Below are positions 25,813 through 33,912 of a stretch of DNA of 64,000 bases, piece by piece. Numbering within the stretch: the stretch's first letter is position 1; the number at the start of each line of letters is the position of its first letter. Source of the DNA: Paenibacillus rigui. GTDB lineage: Bacteria > Bacillota > Bacilli > Paenibacillales > NBRC-103111. The notes beneath the pieces were generated by a model. The model did not search any database. It had not been told where the DNA came from and worked only from the letters and a program-made list of their open reading frames with translations. The stretch is taken from NCBI RefSeq assembly GCF_002234615.1, contig NZ_NMQW01000023.1, positions 270,433 through 334,432 on the forward strand. The letters are read 5' to 3'. The translations under genes were made by a program, and so were the position numbers.

Positions 25813-26193
25813 ATGGCGAACTATCGTATTTTATTGGCTGATGATGAATCAACGCTGCGCTTTCTGTTAACAGAAACGTTAGCTATCGAAGGATATGACA
25901 TTACGGAAGCGGAAGACGGTAAGGAGGCGCTGGAGCTGATTCAGACGCAATCCTATGACTTGATCATCCTGGATTATATGATGCCTGAGCACACCGGTGT
26001 GGAGGTATGCGAATGGCTGCGCAATCAGCCCAATCCGAACCAGCATAAGCCTGTCATTTTACTTACGGCCAAGGCCTTGGAGAAAGATAGAGAGCGTGCC
26101 AGAGCAGCAGGGGTGACCACGTATATTGTCAAGCCGTTCAGTCCGCTGCAGCTTATGGATACCGTGGAACAGCTAATCCAACAATCGAATTAA
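25813..26193 (+). CDS. CheY-like single-domain response regulator
   Basis: 126 residues, a receiver domain only. Acidic pocket DDES (about 11-14), phospho-acceptor Asp in LIILDYMMPEHTG (about 53), Thr in ILLTAKA and Lys in YIVKPFSPLQ (about 108). There is no output domain. It lies 31 nt upstream of the Hpt-REC-GGDEF-REC gene, with AAGGAG before its ATG, so it is probably a phosphorelay partner of that protein. Confidence 0.92.
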   Translation: MANYRILLADDESTLRFLLTETLAIEGYDITEAEDGKEALELIQTQSYDLIILDYMMPEHTGVEVCEWLRNQPNPNQHKPVILLTAKALEKDRERARAAGVTTYIVKPFSPLQLMDTVEQLIQQSN

Positions 26194-26224
26194 CTCATTA
26201 TTTGACCCGACTGGAAGTGAGTGT

Positions 26225-27964
26225 GTGTTGCGGCAGTCATCGGAAGATGAAAGGATCAGGAAAGAAGCGAGGCTGATGAAAGAAGGCCGTAAGCGGTTTG
26301 TGGCCGAGCTTCGCAAGCAGCTTAGGGAGCTGCAGGATTTATGTCAACTAAATCCGGCCGAGTCTTTCATAGGCTTGGATGAGATGAACCGAATTTATAG
26401 AATCGTACATACGATAAAAGGCAGCGCTCCTATGTTCGGCTTTGTCCGAATCGGGTCGGTTGCCGAGAAGCTCGTTCATCAATGGGAGTGGATTCAAGAA
26501 AGCGAAGCATTGGCGCTTCCGGCCGCCTCTGTTATTCAGCGATACCAGGCAAGTGTGCTGAACGGAGATGGACTGCGCCGGCAGCTGTCGATGGAGCTTG
26601 ATGTTTATTCGCACGAGCTGGAGCTGGATGAAGAGCAAGAGCACCGCAGCAAGACTTCAGGCTATTCTTCCAGCAGTCGGCTGCTGGTTATCGACGACGA
26701 TGATGTGCTTCGGTCTTATTTGGTAAGGCGGCTGAGGCTGGAAGGCTATGAGGTCGACGATACCTCTACCGTTGAAGGAGCCCAAAGGCTGCTTCGGGAG
26801 CACTCGTATGAACTGATTACACTGGATTTGATGATGCATCCTCAATCCGGTTATGCTTTATTTGAATTTGTAAAAGAGGACCCGACCCTGAAATGGGTAC
26901 CGTTGGTTGTTTTATCCGGCCGGGACGATCTTCATGATAAAATACGATGCTTTTATTTGGGAGCCGACGACTATGTAACGAAGCCTTTTGAATATGAAGA
27001 ATTAAGTGCGCGGATTTACAGCTTGCTGAAGCGGACCAAAAATTTTGAACAAATGGCATTTCGCGATCCCCTCACCGGGGTATATAACCGCCGATTTTTC
27101 GACCATCAAATCCAGGTGGAGCTGAAGCGGGTAAGCCGCTATCCTGCATCGATTTCTATGGTGTTTATCGATATTGACCGGTTTAAATGTATTAATGATA
27201 AGCACGGACACCATGTGGGGGATATTGTTCTGCAGGGCATGGCTCATATGCTGCAAAAGCATTTGCGGGCAACCGACCTGCTGGCCCGTTTTGGCGGCGA
27301 GGAGTTTGTTGTTGTTCTCCCAGGTACGTCCGCCGTGGATGCAAAAAAAGCGATCCATGCCATTCTTCAGCAGGCACACAAGGAGCCTGTGGCCCAGTAT
27401 GAGGGACAAGCTTATTATATTACTTTCTCCGCGGGCGTGTGTGAATGGTCGGAGGGAATGGAGCTCGAGGATTGGATCAAACGGGCGGACGGCGCTATGT
27501 ATACGGCAAAGCAGAGCGGGCGAAACCAGGTGCTTCTATATGAAGAAGGGATGACGACAACGATTCTTGCGTCTCCTGAATCCGGACTTCAACGCAAGAA
27601 AGTGCTGATTGCCGACGATGATCGTATTTTGCGTTCGATTCTGATCTCCAAGCTTCAGCATCTGCCTATCGATTTTGTCGAAGCCGCAGACGGGCTGGAA
27701 GCGCTGGATAAAATGACACAGCAGTTTTTCCATTTATGTATATTGGATGGGGTGATGCCTCGCCTGGACGGCATTGAAGTGCTGGAAAAGCTCGGAGCGC
27801 GAACGAACCGGGCAGAGGGGCTGCAGGTGCTTCTGCTGTCCGGCCGAAGCAGGGAAGAGGATGTGTCCCGTGCCTTAGAGCTGGGGATCGAAGCTTATAT
27901 GCACAAGCCGTTCTCTATGGTCGAGCTGGAAGTGAAAGTAAAGCAGCTGTTGAAACTGGTATAA
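26225..27964 (+). CDS. Hpt-REC-GGDEF-REC diguanylate cyclase
   Basis: 579 residues from GTG 26225 (GGAAGTGAG upstream). Domains in order: Hpt (about 15-125, phospho-His in IVHTIKGSAPMFGF, about 62); receiver 1 (about 155-265, LLVIDDDDV, LITLDLMM, YVTKPF); diguanylate cyclase (about 280-440, active site GGEEF, with an intact inhibitory RATD five residues before it); receiver 2 (about 460-575, IADDDRIL, LCILDGVMP, YMHKPF). It should make c-di-GMP under phosphorelay control. No kinase is adjacent, so a distant histidine kinase must feed it. Confidence 0.92.
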   Translation: MLRQSSEDERIRKEARLMKEGRKRFVAELRKQLRELQDLCQLNPAESFIGLDEMNRIYRIVHTIKGSAPMFGFVRIGSVAEKLVHQWEWIQESEALALPAASVIQRYQASVLNGDGLRRQLSMELDVYSHELELDEEQEHRSKTSGYSSSSRLLVIDDDDVLRSYLVRRLRLEGYEVDDTSTVEGAQRLLREHSYELITLDLMMHPQSGYALFEFVKEDPTLKWVPLVVLSGRDDLHDKIRCFYLGADDYVTKPFEYEELSARIYSLLKRTKNFEQMAFRDPLTGVYNRRFFDHQIQVELKRVSRYPASISMVFIDIDRFKCINDKHGHHVGDIVLQGMAHMLQKHLRATDLLARFGGEEFVVVLPGTSAVDAKKAIHAILQQAHKEPVAQYEGQAYYITFSAGVCEWSEGMELEDWIKRADGAMYTAKQSGRNQVLLYEEGMTTTILASPESGLQRKKVLIADDDRILRSILISKLQHLPIDFVEAADGLEALDKMTQQFFHLCILDGVMPRLDGIEVLEKLGARTNRAEGLQVLLLSGRSREEDVSRALELGIEAYMHKPFSMVELEVKVKQLLKLV

Positions 27965-28024
27965 GCTGAACCTGAGTCAGATGCTGTATATTTATGCTCG
28001 CTGCTGTATGGGCGGATCAAACGA

Positions 28025-28074
28025 AGCCTCCTGGCCCCACACGAAACTGTGGCGGTTGTGGAGGCTTGTTTTTT
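28025..28074 (+). terminator. Intrinsic terminator after the GGDEF gene
   Basis: AGCCTCC pairs with GGAGGCT, with an inner CCCAC/GTGG stem and a TTGTTTTTT tail. Confidence 0.8.
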
Positions 28075-28128
28075 GGGAGAACAGGCTTAAGGTGGAGGAT
28101 TATTCTTTCTCGATCAGCAGCGCCCGTC

Positions 28129-29055
28129 CTAAGTTGCGAGATGAAGCAGCCTATCGAATCGCGCTGCGGCATGCAGGCTGTTCTCCATACCTCCGGTCTG
28201 GCTCTCGATGCACCACCAGGCCGACAGTATTGCATGGCAGTAGCCCCAGGCGTATACTCTCCGTGGGTTCAGATTCAGCTCCTGTGCAAACAGCTCTGCT
28301 CTTCGCTGAATGATGAGGTCCCGATGCTGCTCCGCCTCCGGCAAATGATTCATGAGAAAGGAGATGACCTCATATTCAGCCTCTCCAATGACACCCTTCG
28401 GGTCAATGGCCAGCCAAGGCTCCCGCGCCGCGGACAGAATGTTTTCATGGTGGAGATCGCCGTGCAGCAGCTGTAATGTGGAGACGGAGGACAGCAGCTC
28501 CTGGTACCTTGCTTCGGCTTTAGCAACCATGTCCTCAGGCATAGGACCGGTCCCACCGTTGAAATGGAGGCGCAGCTTCTTAAGGCCTTGAGCCCAATCG
28601 GCTACCGATGGGAAGACGGAGCTGGCAGGAGCCGGTGTTTTCAAACGGCGCATGACCTGGGCGGCGATCCGGGTCGCTTCTTCGTCATCCTGAATGGACT
28701 TCAAGGTTTTACCGGGCTGCAGCTTTTCGATTAACAGGATGCCGCGACCGAGGTCTGCATCGAGCCATTGGACCATACCTCGACCTTGATACAGGCGCAA
28801 AGCGGACAGCTCTGTCACACTTTCTTTGGATGGGACACTGAGCTTTAACACAGCCTCCCGGCCATCCTCGAATCTGACGGGGGCAACGAAATTGAAGGAG
28901 AGGGGATAAGGACTTGGCGGTGCTTGCACCTGTAAAGACCATTTCTGCTCGCAGTGCGCAAGCAATTCGTCGAATTCGCGCAGCCACTGCTCTCCTTTTT
29001 GTCCATGAACGCCTAGGATGGTTTGAACAAGCTTTTCGGGCAGCGGGTAAGGCAA
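28129..29055 (-). CDS. APH(6)-type aminoglycoside/hydroxyurea phosphotransferase family
   Basis: 308 residues from TTG 29055 (GAGGAGGAACC upstream). The kinase-like fold has the catalytic loop LLHGDLHHENIL (Asp about 205) and the metal-binding WLAIDPKGVIGEAEYE (about 225). The latter is the signature of the streptomycin 6-kinase/hydroxyurea kinase group. Chromosomal members often have unknown small-molecule substrates; resistance cannot be inferred from sequence alone. It converges on the GGDEF gene. Confidence 0.85.
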   Translation of the reverse strand: MPYPLPEKLVQTILGVHGQKGEQWLREFDELLAHCEQKWSLQVQAPPSPYPLSFNFVAPVRFEDGREAVLKLSVPSKESVTELSALRLYQGRGMVQWLDADLGRGILLIEKLQPGKTLKSIQDDEEATRIAAQVMRRLKTPAPASSVFPSVADWAQGLKKLRLHFNGGTGPMPEDMVAKAEARYQELLSSVSTLQLLHGDLHHENILSAAREPWLAIDPKGVIGEAEYEVISFLMNHLPEAEQHRDLIIQRRAELFAQELNLNPRRVYAWGYCHAILSAWWCIESQTGGMENSLHAAARFDRLLHLAT

Positions 29056-29203
29056 AGGGGTTCCTCCTCTGCAAGAATAGTAAAGTCTTCCATTTTACGA
29101 TAGCACACAAGGCTTTTGTGCAGCAATGTGCGGAACACGAGGTTGATGCAAGAAATGCCATGCGTAATGAATAACTTCATTAAGGGGGCAATCCTGTAAG
29201 GTG

Positions 29204-29240
29204 AAAAAAAGACACAGCCTGTCGATGACAGTGCCGTGCC
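29204..29240 (-). terminator. Intrinsic terminator downstream of nrdB
   Basis: On the minus strand a 13-bp stem (two G-U pairs, one bulge) around ATC is followed by seven T, about 90 nt beyond the nrdB stop. Confidence 0.75.
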
Positions 29241-29327
29241 TTTGTATACTATAAAGATCATCGGGTGCTTCTGGAGCCTGCGGATTGCCGTTGAATTGCA
29301 GCCGACTGTCGGCTTGCGGCCTTCAGC

Positions 29328-30368
29328 TTATAGATCGTCCCAGTTGAGGCTGGAGGATTTGCTGTAGTTCGTTACTTTTTGCTCGAAAAAGTCTGTTTTC
29401 ATGGTGTTCATGTTGCTGAAGCTTTCTACCCACTTCATCGGGTGCTCCGTGATTTCGGGGAACAGAATTTCCAGACCGAGGTTTCTCAAACGTTCATTGG
29501 ACAAGTACTTAATGTATTGATCGATGATCACATTGCTTAGTCCGCTGATGTTATTGTTCGTAATGTATTGACCCCACTCGATTTCATGCTGAACCGCCGT
29601 GTTCATCATTTGACGAAGCTCTTCGACGAGCTCGTCGGTGAATACATCAGGGTTCTCTTTGCGGATTTCACGGAAAATATTTTGGAACAGCGCCAAGTGT
29701 GTCAGCTCGTCGCGCTGGATATATTTAATTTCGGAAACGGTTCCGAGCATTTTTCCTTGACGTCCGAGGGCGTAGAAGAAGCTGAAGCCGCTGTAGAAGT
29801 ACAAGCCTTCCAGGATATAGTTCGCCATGATAGTCTTCATCAGGTTCTTCGTGGAAGGATCCTCGATAAATTTCTCATACAAGTCGGTAATGAACCGGTT
29901 GCGGCGGAGCAAATGCTTGTCTTCCCGCCACTGGTTATAGATATCGTCGCGGGCCTCGGCCGAAACGACGCTGTCCAGGATGTACGAGTAGCTTTGGCTA
30001 TGCACGGCTTCCTGGAACGTTTGTACCGTTAGGCACAAGTTGACCTCAGGAGCAGTAATATATTCGTTGATGTTGGGCAGGTTCGCCGTTTGCAGCGAGT
30101 CCAGGAAAATGAGGAAGCTAATAATTTTATCATAGCTTTGGCGCTCTTCCGGCGATAAAAACTTGTAGTCCTTTGCATCCTGGGCCAATGGAATTTCCTC
30201 AGGAATCCAGAAGTTGTTCATCATCGTGCGGTACATTTTGGTGGCCCAGTCATATTTGACGTTATTGAGCTCAATCAGATTCGTCGTATTACCGCCGATC
30301 ATGCGCCGTTTGCCCCAGTCGCGGTCTCCGTGCTCGTTGAATAGTTTCTTTTTACTAAGTTGATCCAA
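29328..30368 (-). CDS. nrdB: Class I ribonucleotide reductase beta subunit
   Basis: 346 residues. Metal ligands fall in FLDSLQTANL (Asp), QEAVHSQSYSYIL (Glu, His and the probable radical Tyr), YILEGLYFYSGF (Glu) and RDELTHLALF (Glu, His). The acidic C-terminus SLNWDDL is the docking tail for the alpha subunit. It generates the radical for dNTP synthesis. It is downstream of nrdA in the same direction but separated by 645 nt of repeats and hairpins. Confidence 0.95.
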   Translation of the reverse strand: MDQLSKKKLFNEHGDRDWGKRRMIGGNTTNLIELNNVKYDWATKMYRTMMNNFWIPEEIPLAQDAKDYKFLSPEERQSYDKIISFLIFLDSLQTANLPNINEYITAPEVNLCLTVQTFQEAVHSQSYSYILDSVVSAEARDDIYNQWREDKHLLRRNRFITDLYEKFIEDPSTKNLMKTIMANYILEGLYFYSGFSFFYALGRQGKMLGTVSEIKYIQRDELTHLALFQNIFREIRKENPDVFTDELVEELRQMMNTAVQHEIEWGQYITNNNISGLSNVIIDQYIKYLSNERLRNLGLEILFPEITEHPMKWVESFSNMNTMKTDFFEQKVTNYSKSSSLNWDDL

Positions 30369-30469
30369 GTGTGGCTACCCCCTAAATCCCCCAAGGGGGA
30401 CCCCAAGGGGCGCTGCCCCCTGGACCCCCTGTTCGGGAGAGTTACTTTGTATTGGTTGGGAACGCGTCT

Positions 30470-30510
30470 GTGAGCCTAAACGGCGGCTATTCAGCCGCGT
30501 TTAGGCTCAC
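30470..30510. repeat. Long perfect-type hairpin in the nrdA-nrdB spacer
   Basis: GTGAGCCTAAACG...CGGCT (30470-30489) pairs with AGCCGCGTTTAGGCTCAC (30493-30510) with one bulged position. Further hairpins follow: GCCGCTGTTCC/GGAACAGCGGC (about 30572-30606) and GCGGCAC/GTGCCGC (about 30679-30699). Confidence 0.85.
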
Positions 30511-30704
30511 ACGCTTCACGGTGGTGCGATGGTTCGTTGGGTGGTGCATGGGTGCTTATGCTCGTTTACGTGCGCCGCTGTTCCTTGCTGACGCCCGGAA
30601 CAGCGGCTTACACGCTCTACGTTGTGCAGGTGATGCTGTGGGCAGAGCGGAGGCAGAGCGCTTCGCTGCTGCCGGGACGCGGCACAAGAGCCGTGCCGCG
30701 GGAT

Positions 30705-30754
30705 GGCCAAGATCAAGGGCCAGATCAAGAGCCAGATCAAGAGCCAGATCAAGA
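30705..30754. repeat. 12-bp tandem repeat (GCCAGATCAAGA)
   Basis: Three exact copies (30719-30754) and a degenerate fourth (from 30705). A separate 21-bp direct repeat, GCAGAKCGCTTCGCTGCTGCC with one difference, occurs at 30653-30673 and 30760-30780, bracketing the array. Confidence 0.9.
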
Positions 30755-30826
30755 GCAGGGCAGATCGCTTCGCTGCTGCCATGGTGAACAGCTGCCTGTT
30801 CACCGAACTTCTTTCTACCCCCAGGC

Positions 30827-31002
30827 AGGAGTCAGTTGGACAACGGGTGGAAAGTAGCGTGAAAATGTATTCATGTCAGGTATGAAGGGAAAAGGGAGCG
30901 GAGGGAAAGTTCACGGTGGAGTACCCTTCCCTTTTCCGGAATACCGTCTCTCATGATTACATTTTCACTCACAATTCTTTCCCTGTCATCAGACTGACTC
31001 CT
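30827..31002. repeat. 176-bp imperfect inverted repeat just after nrdA
   Basis: AGGAGTCAGT (30827-30836) is inverted at 30993-31002. GTGAAAATGTATTCATG (30859-30875) is inverted at 30952-30968 with one mismatch. A third pair, GGAAAAGGGA, lies inside. The element ends 11 nt from the nrdA stop. It is MITE-like in shape or a long RNA hairpin; no flanking target duplication is seen. Confidence 0.75.
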
Positions 31003-31013
31003 ATTATACCCAT

Positions 31014-33239
31014 TTAGGCGGAGCAGCTTACGCAGTCCTCGACTTCAAGGCTTTTATTGCGGACGTAGTAAACGGTTTTCAAGCCATTCTCCCATGCAGC
31101 CATGTACAGCTCAAGGAATTCCTTGGCCGAAAGCTCCGGCGTGATGTACAGGTTAAACGATTGCGCCTGGTCGATATGGCGTTGACGTGCACCTGCGGCT
31201 TTGATGCTCCACAATTGATCGATACGGTGTGCTTCCTTATAGAACCACATGGTTTCGGCATTCAAGTTCGGAGCGGTTTGCGGAATAACCGCATTTTTCT
31301 TTTCTTCTACGAAAAACTTGTTGAAGATCGGGTCAATCCCCGCCGTCGAGCCGGCGATCAACGAAGTCGAAGCGGTAGGAGCAATAGCGAACATCCAGCC
31401 GTTGCGTACACCGTACTCAGCAACCTGTTTTTTGAGCTCCAGCCATTCCGGGCTGTTATAGCCGCGGGACTCGAAGTAAGTGCCGGTTTGCCATTCGCTG
31501 CCCTCGAACATACGGAACGCGCCTTTTTCCTTCGCGATTTCCATCGAGGCTTTGACCGCATAGAAGTTCATCCATTCGTACACTTCATCTGCTTTGACGA
31601 CATGCTCGTCCGATTCCCACTGGATTTTCAACTGAGCGAGCATTTGATGATACCCGCTGGAGCCGAGGCCGACAGCACGGTATTTTTTATTCGTAATTTC
31701 CGCTTGCGGAATAGGATAGTAGTTCAAGTCGATGACGTTATCCATCATCCGCATTTGCGTTGTGACGACACGCTCAATGTCTTCTTTCGTATATACACGG
31801 CCCAGGTTCAAGGAAGAAAGGTTGCACACGACGAAGTCGCCGCTCTTCACTTGGTTCGTAATGATGCCGTCCTCATGCTGCGTCTGGATCAGCTCGGTCG
31901 GGCTCATGTTCTGGCAAATCTCCGTGCACAGGTTGGAGCAGTAGATCATGCCGGCATGCTTGTTCGGATTTGCACGGTTCACCGTATCACGGAAGAACAG
32001 GAACGGTGTACCCGTTTCGAACGAAGAAGTCATGATCCGCTTCATGATATCAATAGCAGGTACTTCCTCTTTGGAAATTTTGTCGTCCTTGACGCATTCC
32101 CAGTAACGGCGTTCCCACTCTTCGCCCCAGCTATCCTCGATGGAGTAGCCTTTGGCTTTGCGTACCTCGTGAGGATCGAACAAGTACCAGGTTCCGCGTT
32201 CTTGAACGGTTTTCATAAACAAATCAGGGATACACACGCCCGGGAAAATATCGTGCGCCTTCATGCGATCGTCCCCGTTGTTCGTTTTCAAGTTCAGGAA
32301 GTCGAAAATATCTTTATGCCATACGTCGAGGTAAACGGCTACGGCACCGGAGCGAACACCCAGCTGATCGACGGCGATCGCTGTGTTGTTGTAGTTTTTG
32401 ATCCAAGGGATTACGCCGCCGGCGACGTTTTTGTAACCGCGAATGTTGGAGCCGCGGCTGCGCACTTTGCCGACATAGATCCCCATGCCGCCGCCATGCT
32501 TGGATACTTGCGCGAAGCTTTGGTCGACGTTGTAAATGCCCCACAGATTATCCGGAACGGTATCGATAAAGCAGCTGGAAAGCTGATGCAGCGGTTTACG
32601 CGCATTGGCCAGCGTCGGCGTAGCTACGGTCATTTCCAGGCTGCTGAGCACATCGTAGAACTGTTTGGCCCATTTCAGCTTGTCCGCTTCATTCATAGCC
32701 AAATGCATGGCAACACCCATGAACAGCTCTTGGGGAAGCTCAAGCACTTCTTTATCCAGGCCGCGGATCAAATAACGGTCAGCCAATGTTTTGAGTCCGA
32801 TATAGTTAAGGAGATAATCGCGTTCCGGCTTAATATAAGAGCCGAGCTCGTGAATCTCTTCCTTCGTATAATGCTCCAATATGTAACGCCCGTACAGTCC
32901 CATATCTGTCAAATATGTGATGAGAGAGTAGAGGTCACCGTATCCGAAATGTCCGTATTTGCGGTTCAAACGGGCTTCTTTATACAAATCGTAGGCAAGC
33001 AGCTTGGCGGCAACATATTGCCAGCTCGGCTGTTCTACGCTTGTTTTTTCTACGGCTACTTGAATAAGAAGACGTTGGATCTCTTTCGTCGAAATCCCGT
33101 TGCGGAACAGCGGCAGCAGGGCGGTTTCAAGCTCCAGCGGATCGCATTCCGGGTAAGTCTCGCAAGCGAAGTCGATTACTTTTTTCATCTTTGAAAAAAC
33201 TAACTCTTCTTGGGTACCGTCTCTTTTTACGATGATCAT
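31014..33239 (-). CDS. nrdA: Class I ribonucleotide reductase alpha subunit
   Basis: 741 residues. An N-terminal ATP-cone (residues 2-90, beginning IIVKRDGTQEELVFSKMKKVIDFA) senses dATP/ATP. The barrel carries LSSCFIDTVPDN, HAGMIYCSNLCTEI and VVCNLSSLNLG (redox and radical cysteines). IAPTASTSLIAGSTAGIDPIF precedes a C-terminal CVSC pair that re-reduces the active site. It reduces ribonucleotides with NrdB. AAAGGAGTAG precedes the ATG. Expression is likely under NrdR, with two boxes far upstream, plus a possible attenuator in the leader. Confidence 0.96.
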   Translation of the reverse strand: MIIVKRDGTQEELVFSKMKKVIDFACETYPECDPLELETALLPLFRNGISTKEIQRLLIQVAVEKTSVEQPSWQYVAAKLLAYDLYKEARLNRKYGHFGYGDLYSLITYLTDMGLYGRYILEHYTKEEIHELGSYIKPERDYLLNYIGLKTLADRYLIRGLDKEVLELPQELFMGVAMHLAMNEADKLKWAKQFYDVLSSLEMTVATPTLANARKPLHQLSSCFIDTVPDNLWGIYNVDQSFAQVSKHGGGMGIYVGKVRSRGSNIRGYKNVAGGVIPWIKNYNNTAIAVDQLGVRSGAVAVYLDVWHKDIFDFLNLKTNNGDDRMKAHDIFPGVCIPDLFMKTVQERGTWYLFDPHEVRKAKGYSIEDSWGEEWERRYWECVKDDKISKEEVPAIDIMKRIMTSSFETGTPFLFFRDTVNRANPNKHAGMIYCSNLCTEICQNMSPTELIQTQHEDGIITNQVKSGDFVVCNLSSLNLGRVYTKEDIERVVTTQMRMMDNVIDLNYYPIPQAEITNKKYRAVGLGSSGYHQMLAQLKIQWESDEHVVKADEVYEWMNFYAVKASMEIAKEKGAFRMFEGSEWQTGTYFESRGYNSPEWLELKKQVAEYGVRNGWMFAIAPTASTSLIAGSTAGIDPIFNKFFVEEKKNAVIPQTAPNLNAETMWFYKEAHRIDQLWSIKAAGARQRHIDQAQSFNLYITPELSAKEFLELYMAAWENGLKTVYYVRNKSLEVEDCVSCSA

Positions 33240-33320
33240 CTACAACTACTCCTTTTTTCGAGACAAGATAGAAACTACTAAATACATGGCTATCTATGAA
33301 AGTTTTGAAAAAAACACAGG

Positions 33321-33365
33321 CAAATAAAAAGCATGAGGCTCATACCAGAGGGAGCCGTTCATGCT
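33321..33365 (-). terminator. Terminator-like hairpin inside the nrdA leader
   Basis: On the minus strand AGCATGA..GGCTC pairs with GAGCC.TCATGCT (7+5 bp, 10-nt loop) and is followed by TTTTTATTTG. It lies between the nrdA promoter and its start codon. A preceding hairpin (CACCGTCC/GGGCGGTG inside AAACG/CGTTT, 33376-33413) completes an attenuator-like array. Confidence 0.7.
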
Positions 33366-33555
33366 CTCTACCTAGACAAACGGGCACCGCCCTTTGCAGG
33401 ACGGTGAATCCGTTTATTCATTCATTAAACTGAAGCTGCGTTGAAGAACTATCATGCTTATACTATGTCTTCATACTAAATCTGGGGAATTGCCGGCTGT
33501 AGCCGGGCTTTATGTAACGCATGTCGACGAAATATGTCGTGCATGGTTGTTATTT

Positions 33556-33571
33556 CCACAATATCTAGTTG
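33556..33571 (-). promoter_or_regulatory. NrdR box 1
   Basis: CCACAATATCTAGTTG agrees with the NrdR consensus ACACWATATATWGTGT at about 12 of 16 positions. It lies 41 bp from box 2, about four helical turns, on the downstream side of the promoter. Confidence 0.6.
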
Positions 33572-33590
33572 TCTTTAAAGCCGTAAATTG

Positions 33591-33619
33591 AATTTACCTC
33601 AATATATGGTGTCTGTCAA
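33591..33619 (-). promoter_or_regulatory. nrdAB promoter overlapped by NrdR box 2
   Basis: On the minus strand TTGACA (33614-33619), a 17-nt spacer and TAAATT (33591-33596). NrdR box 2 (33597-33612, CCTCAATATATGGTGT, 13 of 16 matches) occupies the spacer exactly, as expected for repression. Transcription would start near 33584, giving a leader of about 345 nt. Confidence 0.75.
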
Positions 33620-33868
33620 TCTAATAATTTTCGACACGAAAGGTATCGCCGGGGGGAGGAAAACGGGCCAAAACAGGTTGTTTTCGGGGGATATCCGCTA
33701 TTTTTCGGACATTTAGGGATCAAAAATGGGAGGGGAATTGTGGGAAAAATAGTCGCTTAGACCTACGCGCCAAACTATTGAAATAAACCTCTGTTCGAGG
33801 TCTTTTGAAAAGGAGCGGGTCACGCTGTAGAGACAGGTTGATCTGCCCAACGGAAACCGATTCATTGG

Positions 33869-33912
33869 AAAAAAGGAAGCTGCCCCCCTTATTCGCGCTT
33901 GGGAAGCAGCTT
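33869..33912 (-). terminator. Terminator overlapping the ltaS-like stop codon
   Basis: On the minus strand AAGCTGC..CCC pairs with GGGG.GCAGCTT, followed by CCTTTTTTCC. The stem begins within the last codons of the gene. The rest of 33620-33868 shows nothing I can assign. Confidence 0.75.

Noticed and set aside
30452..30803. Frames over the nrdA-nrdB spacer, including a repeated LLIWLLIW segment
   Set aside because: Created by the 12-bp tandem repeat and hairpins; overlapping on both strands without ribosome binding sites.
31161..33194. 677-residue frame antisense to nrdA
   Set aside because: It mirrors the codon structure of nrdA; no ribosome binding site and no recognisable domain.
33321..33420. 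Known riboswitch class in the nrdA leader
   Set aside because: A GGTGAATCC-like word on the opposite strand recalls a B12 element, but the B12 box and other core parts are missing; kept only as an unassigned attenuator.
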